A stretch of 64,000 nt of DNA, from NCBI GenBank assembly GCA_019638615.1, contig JAHBTL010000002.1:284226-348225 (forward strand), written 5' to 3'. Shown here piece after piece: positions 1-7,096 of this stretch. The position numbers were made by a program, and so were the translations under genes. Under the pieces are notes generated by a model that saw only the letters and a program-made list of their open reading frames with translations, was not told the origin of the DNA and did not search any database. Source of the DNA: Chitinophagaceae bacterium (lineage in GTDB: Bacteria > Bacteroidota > Bacteroidia > Chitinophagales > Chitinophagaceae). How positions within the stretch are numbered: position 1 is the first letter of the stretch; every line of letters begins with the position of its first letter.

Positions 1-234
1 AGCTGTGAACTGAAAATATTTTCCTTTTGAATAGAGCCGGGGAACCAGTATATAATAGTTACAGTAAAAAAACAGGATCAGCAACGTATACCGCAGGATC
101 TCCCTTAGCGATTCAGGGTTCCGCAAAAAAGCATACAGCCTGTTGGGACCATCGGGCGAAAAAAAGAAAGGCAGTGTAAGAAAAATAATACAGCTTACAA
201 TATGAACAGCCAACTGCCCTTTTTTAAGTTTCAT
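1..234 (-). CDS. LytS-type sensor histidine kinase, N-terminal fragment (runs off left edge)
   Basis: The minus strand from the ATG at 234 is open to the window edge (78 codons, no stop). It starts MKLKKGQLAVH and holds two hydrophobic stretches (about residues 9-22 and 45-60) followed by a YYILVPRLYSKGKYF-type segment. That segment is typical of the membrane domain of the Bacteroidota LytS-like (His_kinase family) sensors, which pair with LytTR response regulators. The kinase core would lie outside the window, so the assignment rests on the N-terminal pattern only. No clear ribosome site is seen, which is usual in this phylum. Confidence 0.6.
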   Translation of the reverse strand, partial: MKLKKGQLAVHIVSCIIFLTLPFFFSPDGPNRLYAFLRNPESLREILRYTLLILFFYCNYYILVPRLYSKGKYFQFTA

Positions 235-343
235 ACCTGCAAATATCTTTTAACTTAAAAAGTTACAAAATTTTTGAGGTGAATGCCTCAAAAATAAAGG
301 GGAAGAATATCAAAAAACAGTATAAGTTGTAAATAACACCCGG

Positions 344-769
344 TCATTTCTTCTTCAGGAAATATTCATTGAAGAATGTTTCAGGATGCAGCACCCGGAT
401 GTCTGAAAAATAAAAACCGGCGACATCGTCAGTCAGCAGGCAAACGCAATTTGCATTGAATGCGCTGTAATATTGCAATGCATCTTCAAAATCATTTGCC
501 TTTTTATTTGCGATGGCCTGCATGGCCTCCCTTTCGCCGCAATCTGTTATATGAAGGTAGTTCAGCAGCAAGGTAATTTTATTTTTTGCAGCTGCCGCCC
601 CATGTTTTTTTTCAGCAAAATAATAGGCTATTGCCAGGCAGGTTGCAGATGTTTTCAACACATAGGGCCGTTTGCCTGCCAGGCTCATGATACGCGAAGT
701 ATAAGTATACAGCGGATATTCCTTATTAAGGACCGACACTAAAATATTGGCATCCAGGAAAATGGTCAT
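344..769 (-). CDS. PIN-domain protein, probable toxin of a type II toxin-antitoxin pair
   Basis: A 141-residue protein beginning MTIFLDANILVSVLN, the first acidic motif of a PIN ribonuclease. Further acidic residues follow in the NDFEDALQY segment (about residue 92) and in LLTDDVAGF (about 113), matching the spacing of the PIN metal-binding site. PIN toxins of the VapC type cut RNA with Mg2+. The start overlaps the stop of the upstream gene (766-1032) by 4 bp, the usual antitoxin-then-toxin arrangement, so the pair is probably translated together. The exact RNA target cannot be told from sequence. Confidence 0.8.
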   Translation of the reverse strand: MTIFLDANILVSVLNKEYPLYTYTSRIMSLAGKRPYVLKTSATCLAIAYYFAEKKHGAAAAKNKITLLLNYLHITDCGEREAMQAIANKKANDFEDALQYYSAFNANCVCLLTDDVAGFYFSDIRVLHPETFFNEYFLKKK

Positions 770-1032
770 GATTTCTTCTTGCGGCTGTTATTGAACTCGT
801 TTTTAAGCTGCTTGCTTGTTTTAGCACGGGTAATATATGCCGCCTCTCCTTCGGAAACCGTATTAACCCAATCTTCTACGGGAAAATCTTCAATGGATTT
901 ATACCCGCCTGTGGTAAGCTTACGCAAAAGGATTTCTGTAAGCCTGCTAAGGCTGATACCCTGCGACTCGGCGTATTGCTTTGCCTGGTTGATGATTTGG
1001 GCATTAAAGCTTAAAGTTACTTTTGCATCCAT
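766..1032 (-). CDS. Antitoxin, DUF6364-like ribbon-helix-helix protein
   Basis: An 88-residue protein starting MDAKVTLSFNAQIINQAKQYA, followed by ESQGISLSRLTEILLRKL. A short strand then two helices is the ribbon-helix-helix pattern of DUF6364-type antitoxins. The charged C-terminus (KTSKQLKNEFNNSRKKKS) is the part that would wrap the toxin. It lies directly upstream of the PIN gene with a 4-bp overlap. By analogy with other pairs it should repress its own operon and neutralise the toxin; an AT-rich stretch upstream (1033-1090) would hold the promoter. Confidence 0.8.
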   Translation of the reverse strand: MDAKVTLSFNAQIINQAKQYAESQGISLSRLTEILLRKLTTGGYKSIEDFPVEDWVNTVSEGEAAYITRAKTSKQLKNEFNNSRKKKS

Positions 1033-1094
1033 AAGAACACTTTTATACTACAAAAATAAAATACTTATACGTATAACAAAATATTTTTCAATCG

Positions 1095-1466
1095 TCAGAT
1101 GCTTTCTTCCCTGTAGCGGTTCCTTGCTACAATAAGATAAAAGTCATTTTCCAGCGGTAAATATCCATACTCATAGCAAAAGAGATACACCTGGCCTTTT
1201 GGGGTAGTGACCAAATGAGTAAGGTAGTCGAAATTAAAACCCGTTTCAATCAGCCTTCTTTTCGAAATCCGGGCTGTTTCTTTTTCAGGGGAAAGAACAG
1301 ATTTTAATATACGGCGGTTCCGTTTGAGTATGCTATTGATATTCCGCACCACCGGTGTGCTTGTGACGCTGTTGAGTTTGTTGTTGTAAGCGTTTCTGCA
1401 CCAGTCGTCACAAAATTTTTTATCAACGCGCCCCTTAATAGGTTTATCGCAGTGCAGGCAATGCAT
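1095..1466 (-). CDS. Small zinc-ribbon protein (DUF2116-like)
   Basis: From the ATG at 1466 the product is about 123 residues and opens with MHCLHCDKPIKGRVDKKFC, a Cys-x2-Cys ... Cys-x3-Cys zinc ribbon, followed by a basic helical region (NINSILKRNRRILK) and a C-terminal FDYLTHLVTTPKGQVYLFCYEYGY segment. The frame stays open upstream to 1682, but those residues look like translated spacer, so I prefer 1466 (or 1490, eight codons earlier). Similar small proteins are common in Bacteroidota; the role is unknown, possibly nucleic-acid binding. Confidence 0.65.
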   Translation of the reverse strand: MHCLHCDKPIKGRVDKKFCDDWCRNAYNNKLNSVTSTPVVRNINSILKRNRRILKSVLSPEKETARISKRRLIETGFNFDYLTHLVTTPKGQVYLFCYEYGYLPLENDFYLIVARNRYREESI

Positions 1467-1490
1467 GGAAGCAGATGCAGGAAAGGTCAT

Positions 1491-2018
1491 AGGTAGCAAT
1501 TTAAGTGTGTTCAAAATGAATATATCCAGAAATAAAATTACAGAATTTTTCAAAATACATCGGTCGCATTTACCCTCGGTGAGAACTATTTTCATTGCGG
1601 CAAAAAATATTATCGGAGGCCTGTCTGCCGCAGATGCGCTGATTAAATTTGCGCATCTGCGGCTAAAACCATTAAGCCGCACCGAGGGTCTTCATGCAAA
1701 GCTATTGCGGGCAGTCATGAGACCCTGGTGTGAGGGATTCGCCGGGGTTTCACCCTTCGCACAATTACCTGGCTGTGAAGACCCAGGGGAGACGAATGTC
1801 CGCCGATAGCAGGCACCCATATTAAATCTGCGTATCTGCGGCTGGACCCAGGTATATCCGTTTGTAAACGTTTATAATCGTTTAGACACGTCTTTAATCA
1901 TGTAAATACCGGATATTCACATTTCACCTACACATCTTTGTGGTATTAAAGCGCTTTAACTCACAACCCGGATCAGGAGAAAGGGAATACGATTAAAAAC
2001 ATTTTAAAAATGCAATTT
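1491..2018. other. Intergenic region upstream of ssb
   Basis: No convincing gene is present. The region holds the 13-bp inverted repeat described separately, a related half-copy near 1831-1850, and an AT-rich segment before ssb. CATCTTTG at 1933-1940 is one base away from the TAnnTTTG -7 box and could be the ssb promoter, but no clear -33 TTG stands at the right distance. Confidence 0.5.
1627..1663. repeat. Perfect 13-bp inverted repeat (REP-like hairpin)
   Basis: The arm GCCGCAGATGCGC at 1627-1639 is answered exactly by GCGCATCTGCGGC at 1651-1663 across an 11-nt AT-rich loop. A related half-copy (ATCTGCGTATCTGCGGCT) lies at about 1831-1850. Both sit in the ~520-bp space between the zinc-ribbon gene and ssb; apart from these I see no gene there. 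It resembles the short dispersed palindromes found between genes in many Bacteroidota. Confidence 0.7.
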
Positions 2019-2369
2019 ATGAACGCCTTACAAAACAAAGTACAATTAATTGGAAACTTAGGTAATAACCCCGATGTACGCAATACCGAATCAGGTAAAA
2101 AGATGGCCCGTCTTTCAATAGCTACCAATGAGAACTATCGCAATGCAAAGGGAGAAAACGTAAAAGAAACGCAATGGCACAGCGCTGTTGCCTGGGGTAA
2201 AAATGCAGAAATCATCGAAAAATACCTGGTGAAAGGAAGCCAGGTAGCCATTGAAGGGAAACTGGTGAACAGGAATTATGTAGACAAAGACGGAGTAAAA
2301 AAATACATTACGGAAATACAAATAAACGAAGTGCTGTTATTGGGCAGCAAGCAAACCAACGCCAATTAA
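2019..2369 (+). CDS. ssb: Single-stranded DNA-binding protein, short form without acidic tail
   Basis: About 116 residues from the ATG at 2019 (an earlier ATG at 2010 adds three residues). The protein has the SSB OB-fold signature: NKVQLIGNLGNNPDVR, then WHSAVAWGKNAEIIEKYLVKGSQV and an IEGKLVNRNYVDKDG turn. It ends right after the OB fold (KQTNAN). The flexible linker and acidic tip that recruit partner proteins in replicative SSBs are missing. This suggests an accessory SSB, perhaps for recombination or natural transformation, rather than the main one. A strong terminator follows 16 nt after the stop, so it is probably a single-gene transcript. Confidence 0.92.
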   Translation: MNALQNKVQLIGNLGNNPDVRNTESGKKMARLSIATNENYRNAKGENVKETQWHSAVAWGKNAEIIEKYLVKGSQVAIEGKLVNRNYVDKDGVKKYITEIQINEVLLLGSKQTNAN

Positions 2370-2385
2370 AATAATATACTTCAGC

Positions 2386-2417
2386 AAAAAAGGTCGTCTT
2401 TTTAAGGCGACCTTTTT
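2386..2417 (+). terminator. Rho-independent terminator after ssb
   Basis: AAAAAGGTCG and CGACCTTTTT form a 10-bp stem with a loop of about 11 nt, followed by an AT-rich run. It lies just after the ssb stop codon. Confidence 0.85.
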
Positions 2418-2534
2418 ATTTTATAAAAATATTTTGCCAGGTTTTATAATAAATGAATATTCGTTATTCAATGTCGTTTACTTAAGATGTCAGCGGCTAT
2501 TTATGGAAGCAGCGCTTTTATTCATCTCTTTTAT

Positions 2535-2915
2535 ATGCGATGCATCCTTTTAATAACTTTTCTAATTGCTGCTGCTATATATCTTTTTTTGGTTGCTGCT
2601 GTCAACAACGATATCAAATGGTTTCACAACTTTTCTAAAAGTAGCAATCAGAAGTTGATAAAATCATATCAAGCATTTGATTTTGCTTATAATGATGCTT
2701 TTTCAACTTGCTTTTCAATCAAGTTTTTACAAAGTGACACAGCATTAGTCAGACAGCACTTTGCCTCTTCCGCTTCCGACAGTCTCAAAAGCGAGACTTC
2801 ATATTACACATTAATTTCTAAGGAAGACAAAAAAATTATTGACAGCTTTATAAACACAATCCCCTTTCAAACCTATGACACATCCAAACAAAAAAACATT
2901 AAAAGAAATAATTGA
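2535..2915 (+). CDS. Hypothetical membrane-anchored protein
   Basis: From the ATG at 2535 (the frame is open from 2487) the product is about 126 residues. It has one strong N-terminal membrane segment (MRCILLITFLIAAAIYLFLV), then a polar region with a YYTLISKEDKKIIDSFI motif. I have no family name for it. The segment 2440-3240 is more AT-rich than its surroundings, which suggests acquired DNA. Its 3' end overlaps the next gene by 41 nt in another frame, so either the two are translationally coupled or this is the truncated front half of a longer protein. Confidence 0.45.
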   Translation: MRCILLITFLIAAAIYLFLVAAVNNDIKWFHNFSKSSNQKLIKSYQAFDFAYNDAFSTCFSIKFLQSDTALVRQHFASSASDSLKSETSYYTLISKEDKKIIDSFINTIPFQTYDTSKQKNIKRNN

Positions 2916-3201
2916 CTTGGAAACATTTGTGGCTGACACAATGAGTCGATTTGAGAGAGACAAAAACCATGTTTATTATACAAGCGCTACATCTGACGGT
3001 GTTTATAGGTTTATAGTTGACAAAGCCGACCCAAGCACTTTCAAGAGCATTACCGACAGGTATGGAAAAGACAAATTCAATGTGTTTTATGAAACAGAGA
3101 TAGTAAAAAATGCGGACTTGAAAACTTTTCAAGTGCTAAACAACCAAGACTCCACAAAAGACAGGAACCATATTTATTATCATGGAGAAAAAGTGGAATA
3201 A
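2875..3201 (+). CDS. DKNYY-family protein, probably a fragment
   Basis: A 108-residue product carrying three spaced DKN-x-YY-like units: DKNHVYYT (about residue 30), DKFNVFYE (about 65) and DRNHIYYHGE (about 96). This is the DKNYY repeat, known from secreted or surface proteins of unknown role. There is no signal peptide of its own, and it starts inside the end of the preceding gene. It may be the displaced rear part of a larger DKNYY protein. Function unknown. Confidence 0.5.
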   Translation: MTHPNKKTLKEIIDLETFVADTMSRFERDKNHVYYTSATSDGVYRFIVDKADPSTFKSITDRYGKDKFNVFYETEIVKNADLKTFQVLNNQDSTKDRNHIYYHGEKVE

Positions 3202-3438
3202 AGGAACAACAGGCAACAGGCAGTTTGGCTATATGGCGGGCAACGAATATATGCAACTACACTGACGTTAAGTAAACGGCATTGATTCGCTATTATAAAA
3301 ATTCCCGCCGAAAGCCTCATTTGAAGACGAATTAAGGGTACATTAGGCAAAACAGGTATCACTATATGATTCAAGACCCTGCACTGGTTATTTTTTTTGA
3401 TCAGCTCCGCCTTCGCAGTATCTTCATTTTTTAAAACA

Positions 3439-4719
3439 ATGAAAACGGTCCCTTTAAAAACCAACATCCCTCCTTTTACAGGCTATATGAAGCTTGTAAT
3501 TTTTATCCTGGCTGCCACTCAGTTTACCGTAATACTTGATTTTATGATCATGTCGCCACTGGGAGATCTGATGATGAAGTCTATGAGCCTCACTCCTGCA
3601 AAGTTTGGCTGGGCAGTATCGGCCTATGCTTTCAGCGCGGGCGTATCAGGGCTGCTGACCGCAGGCTTCGCCGACAGGTTTGACCGAAAAAAGTTATTGC
3701 TCTTCTTCTATTCGGGGTTTATTATCGGCACTTTTTTTTGTGGTCTCGCACATTCCTATACCGCCCTTATTACGGCCCGGATCGTTACCGGTTTATTTGG
3801 CGGAGTGATCGGCTCCATATCCATGGCAATTATTACCGATATTTTTGTTTTGCAGCAACGGGGCAGGGTGATGGGATTTATACAAATGGGGTTTGGAGCA
3901 AGCCAGGTGTTAGGGCTACCTATCAGCTTGTACTTAGCCAATGCATGGGGATGGGAAGCTCCATTTTTAATGGTAGCGGCATTAGCAATGGGTGTAGCCA
4001 TTGTCATTTTCGTTTATTTACAGCCCGTGAACAAGCATTTAACTGTTACAAGAAAGCAATCTCCTGTAAGGCACCTGTTAAACACCATTTACCGAAAAGA
4101 CTACCGTGTAGGATTTACAGCCACCGCATTATTATCCATCGGCGGGTTTATGATGATGCCATTCGGCAGCGCATTTGCCATCAACAACCTCAAAATTACC
4201 CAGGAAGACCTACCCATGCTCTTTATGATTTCAGGCATCTGTTCTCTCATCGTAATGCCATTGGTGGGTAAGTTAAGCGACCAGATAGACAAGTTCACTC
4301 TTTTTGCATTTGCTTCTTTGTGGATGATGGGAGTAGTAGTGTTTTACACCAATCTTTCCGCAATCCCCTTATGGAGTGTGGTCATCATAAATATACTGAT
4401 GATGATAGGGATCACGAGCCGGATGGTGCCTTCCTCCGCATTAACCAGCGCTATACCCGACCTGCCCGACCGGGGCGCTTTTATGAGCATTAATTCCTCC
4501 CTTCAGCAAATTGCGGGCGGAATAGCCGCTGCAGTAGCCGGCAGCATTGTTGTACAAAAAGGCAAAACGAGTCCGCTGGAACACTATAACCTGGTAGGTT
4601 ATGTAGTAGTGGTTATTTCTTTGATCAGCCTGTTGTTGTTGTACCGGGTAAAGCGAATGGTGCAAAAAAGAACGGCGTCAGGCTTCGCACCGGAAATGAT
4701 GCCTGCCGACAATGAATGA
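3439..4719 (+). CDS. MFS transporter, DHA1 drug-exporter type
   Basis: About 426 residues from the ATG at 3439; the upstream in-frame ATG at 3397 would add a short unlikely leader. Twelve hydrophobic segments are visible, with the MFS signature GFADRFDRKKLL after the second helix and a GLFGGVIGSISMAI helix typical of the AraJ/Bcr branch. It should use the proton gradient to export a small hydrophobic compound through the inner membrane. The gene stands alone: about 240 bp of gene-free sequence lie before it and 735 bp after. The substrate cannot be told from the sequence. Confidence 0.85.
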   Translation: MKTVPLKTNIPPFTGYMKLVIFILAATQFTVILDFMIMSPLGDLMMKSMSLTPAKFGWAVSAYAFSAGVSGLLTAGFADRFDRKKLLLFFYSGFIIGTFFCGLAHSYTALITARIVTGLFGGVIGSISMAIITDIFVLQQRGRVMGFIQMGFGASQVLGLPISLYLANAWGWEAPFLMVAALAMGVAIVIFVYLQPVNKHLTVTRKQSPVRHLLNTIYRKDYRVGFTATALLSIGGFMMMPFGSAFAINNLKITQEDLPMLFMISGICSLIVMPLVGKLSDQIDKFTLFAFASLWMMGVVVFYTNLSAIPLWSVVIINILMMIGITSRMVPSSALTSAIPDLPDRGAFMSINSSLQQIAGGIAAAVAGSIVVQKGKTSPLEHYNLVGYVVVVISLISLLLLYRVKRMVQKRTASGFAPEMMPADNE

Positions 4720-5454
4720 CAACACATGCAAGCGGATAAAAATTAAATAGAGCCAACGCTCCTTTCATCTGCATAGCATAAGTTTTGAGCAACAGGGCCA
4801 AACCAGTACAAAGATTTAAGGAAAAGCATTTCGGTCTAAAAAATTCAGAAATAAAGGAGTACATTCATAACAGGGAAAAATACGATATTAAGCACACTCT
4901 TAAAAAATAATTCATACCGTGGCACCTATTCCGATTTATCATTTATAAACAAGTATGAATAGGAAAACAATGCAACATAATCCAGGAAAATTGAACCATC
5001 CAGCAATTGATCTTTTATTTACCATTATTCATAGTCTCCACTGCTCATCGTAAATCTACCATACTGTAGTTTCATTTCTACAATTCGCCCTTTATTCATA
5101 TTACTGTACAAATATATGATCTCCTATTTTTTTGAACATTTTATCAACGTTTCTTTGTACCATCAAAATCCAATACAAAAAAGCCGTAACCTTACAACCC
5201 GTTTTTAAACCAACATCCTGAGAAACCGGATTAACCATCTAAGCCCGTGGAAAGCCATTGCGACCTTAAAGCATTCAGTCCCGTCCCTTGTAAAGCAAAA
5301 CAGTGTTTTTACCGTCCGTAAAGCATTGAGATGAACAGCAACAGAAAATGGTTCAGCGTATCAAAAAATACGCCGCAATTTCTGCACGATCCTCTTTAAC
5401 CATTAAAAAAGCATTCATTTTCTGTTGCTTTCTTTTTTATGGGGGCATACTGCT
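4720..5454. other. Gene-free intergenic region (~735 bp)
   Basis: Only short frames are present and none looks like a protein. The region separates the convergent ends of the MFS gene and the thiolase operon. It is AT-rich in its middle and holds one long-spaced inverted repeat near its right end (5337-5429). I see no tRNA, clear sRNA or mobile element. Confidence 0.5.
5337..5429. repeat. 14-bp inverted repeat with 65-nt spacer
   Basis: AGCAACAGAAAATG at 5337-5350 is the exact reverse complement of CATTTTCTGTTGCT at 5416-5429. It ends 25 bp from the thiolase stop and is followed by a T-rich run. It could be a large terminator-like structure at the 3' end of the minus-strand operon, or a small mobile palindrome. 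Confidence 0.5.
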
Positions 5455-6636
5455 TCAGTTGATATTTTCAATCACCATGGCACTGGCTCCCCCCCCCCCG
5501 TTGCATATGCCTGCCGCGCCATATTGAGCCTGGTTTGCCTTTAATACATTGATAAGCGTAACAAGTATTCTGGCACCGCTCGCTCCCAGCGGATGACCTA
5601 AAGCTACTGCTCCTCCATGTACATTTACCGTTGCAGGATTTAACTTCATACGTCTGCTGTTTTCAATTCCCACTACGCTGAAGGCCTCGTTCACTTCCCA
5701 AAAACCGATATCGCTCATTTGAAGACCAGCTTTTGCTACAGCCCAAGGCACAGCTATAGCAGGCGTAGTAGTAAACCACTCGGGAGCCTGTTCCGCATCG
5801 GCGTACGAAACAACCCTGGCAATGGGCTGTAAGCCTAACTCATCAGCTTTCGTTTTGCTCATCAGCAATAAGGCCGCTGCTCCGTCATTAAGGGTGGAAG
5901 CGTTGGCTGCCGTAACAGTTCCGTTTTTTTCAAAAGCAGCGCCCAGCGCAGGTATCTTATCAAACTTTACATTAAAAGGTTCTTCGTCTTTATTAACAAT
6001 CATCGCTTCTCCTTTCTTCTGCGGTATTTCCACATCAATTACTTCATTGGCAAACAACCCTTTTTCCCAGGCTGCCTGTGCACGCTTATAACTTTCTATG
6101 GCAAATGCATCCTGCTCCTGCCGGGTGATGCCACAATCCCGGGCGCACAATTCAGCAGCGAACCCCATCGCCTTTCCATCATATACATCAGTCAGTCCAT
6201 CCCGCACAAGCCCGTCTGTAAGCGAAACATTTCCATACTTATTTCCCCACCGGGTATGCTCCGAATAAAAAGGAATATTCGTCATACTTTCCATGCCGCC
6301 GGCTACTACAATATCGGCATCGCCCAGCAATATGCTTTGCGTTGCCTGCGCAACCGCTTTCATTCCGCTTGCGCATACTTTATTTACCGTTGTACAAATT
6401 ACCTCATTGGGCAAGCCGGCGAATTTTGCGGCCTGCCTGGCAGGCGCCTGTCCCAGGTTCGCCTGTATTACGCAGCCCATTAACACCTCCTGCACCAGGG
6501 TTGGGGCAATACCGGATCTGGCTATAACCGCTTTTATAGCAGCAGCACCCAATTGGGTAGCAGATAAACTTTTCAGGGCGCCTCCAAAACTTCCGATAGG
6601 CGTACGTACAGCAGCAATGATTACTACATCCTTCAT
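5455..6636 (-). CDS. Acetyl-CoA C-acyltransferase (thiolase)
   Basis: 393 residues, the normal thiolase length. It has the nucleophile in VNKVCASGMKA (Cys88), the acid/base His in GHPLGASG (His348) and the second Cys in AGICNGGGG (Cys378). Thiolases join or split acyl-CoA units by Claisen chemistry. It is the last gene of the 15.3-5.5 kb operon, so it may serve chain formation for the resorcinol lipid or ordinary fatty-acid breakdown; the sequence does not decide. The four glycines after Cys378 are encoded by a run of 11 identical bases (5489-5499), open to slippage. Loss or gain of a base there would change the last ~12 residues. Confidence 0.93.
   Translation of the reverse strand: MKDVVIIAAVRTPIGSFGGALKSLSATQLGAAAIKAVIARSGIAPTLVQEVLMGCVIQANLGQAPARQAAKFAGLPNEVICTTVNKVCASGMKAVAQATQSILLGDADIVVAGGMESMTNIPFYSEHTRWGNKYGNVSLTDGLVRDGLTDVYDGKAMGFAAELCARDCGITRQEQDAFAIESYKRAQAAWEKGLFANEVIDVEIPQKKGEAMIVNKDEEPFNVKFDKIPALGAAFEKNGTVTAANASTLNDGAAALLLMSKTKADELGLQPIARVVSYADAEQAPEWFTTTPAIAVPWAVAKAGLQMSDIGFWEVNEAFSVVGIENSRRMKLNPATVNVHGGAVALGHPLGASGARILVTLINVLKANQAQYGAAGICNGGGGASAMVIENIN
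5489..5499. repeat. 11-base homopolymer inside the thiolase gene
   Basis: Eleven C on the plus strand (G in the coding strand) encode the glycine loop just after the second active-site Cys. A run this long in a coding sequence is unusual and can change length during replication. Confidence 0.85.
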
Positions 6637-6721
6637 AAAAAATTAATTATTTAGCCTGATAAAGATAACCAAAGGTCTTCACGCATATCCATTCCTCCTT
6701 TTTGTCTGCCACCCAACCAGG

Positions 6722-7096
6722 TCAGGCTTCGATTACAACGACCGCCGTTGCCAGCGAAGCCACATGCGACAGGGATACAAAGATCTTTGAAACACTGATA
6801 TGCGATAAAGTACGGGCTGTTTCGCCCAGCAGCCTGATGCCCGGTTTGCCTTCTGCATCGTTGAAAATCTCTACTTCGCTGAATGCCGTATTGTTTTTCC
6901 ACCCGGTACCCAATGCTTTAAAGAACGCTTCCTTTGCAGCAAACCGGGCCGCATAGTGCTGGTACCTGTTTGTTTTGGATTCGCAATAAGTTATTTCGCC
7001 GGGCGAAAAAACCAGCTCCCTGAAGCCTCGTTCTTTTTCAATGGCGATGGCTATTCTGCCTGGTTCAGCTATATCAATCCCGGTTCCTGCAATCAT
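6722..7096 (-). CDS. Holo-[acyl-carrier-protein] synthase family (4'-phosphopantetheinyl transferase)
   Basis: From the ATG at 7096 the product is 124 residues, the usual AcpS length. MIAGTGIDIAEPGRI carries the Mg-binding Asp8, RFAAKEAFFKALGTG carries Glu56, and SLSHVASLATAVVV is the C-terminal His motif. The enzyme moves phosphopantetheine from CoA to the serine of a carrier protein. The start overlaps the stop of the C45 gene by 4 bp (ATGA), which fixes the start; longer upstream frames are just the other gene. In this operon it probably serves the pathway's own carrier proteins, which are not in this window. Confidence 0.88.
   Translation of the reverse strand: MIAGTGIDIAEPGRIAIAIEKERGFRELVFSPGEITYCESKTNRYQHYAARFAAKEAFFKALGTGWKNNTAFSEVEIFNDAEGKPGIRLLGETARTLSHISVSKIFVSLSHVASLATAVVVIEA

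Noticed and set aside
1491-1682. N-terminal extension of the zinc-ribbon protein
   Set aside because: The extra residues derive from spacer containing part of the inverted-repeat region; the zinc ribbon starts at the internal ATG.
3738-4271. 177-codon frame inside the MFS gene
   Set aside because: Another frame of a clearly coding transporter gene; no domain or start signal.
5337-5429. Inverted repeat as ends of a MITE
   Set aside because: No target-site duplication flanks the arms, and no second copy is in the window; kept only as a repeat feature.
6293-6646. 117-codon plus-strand frame opposite the thiolase
   Set aside because: Antisense to a confident thiolase with all catalytic residues; low-complexity Ala/Thr content typical of a shadow frame.
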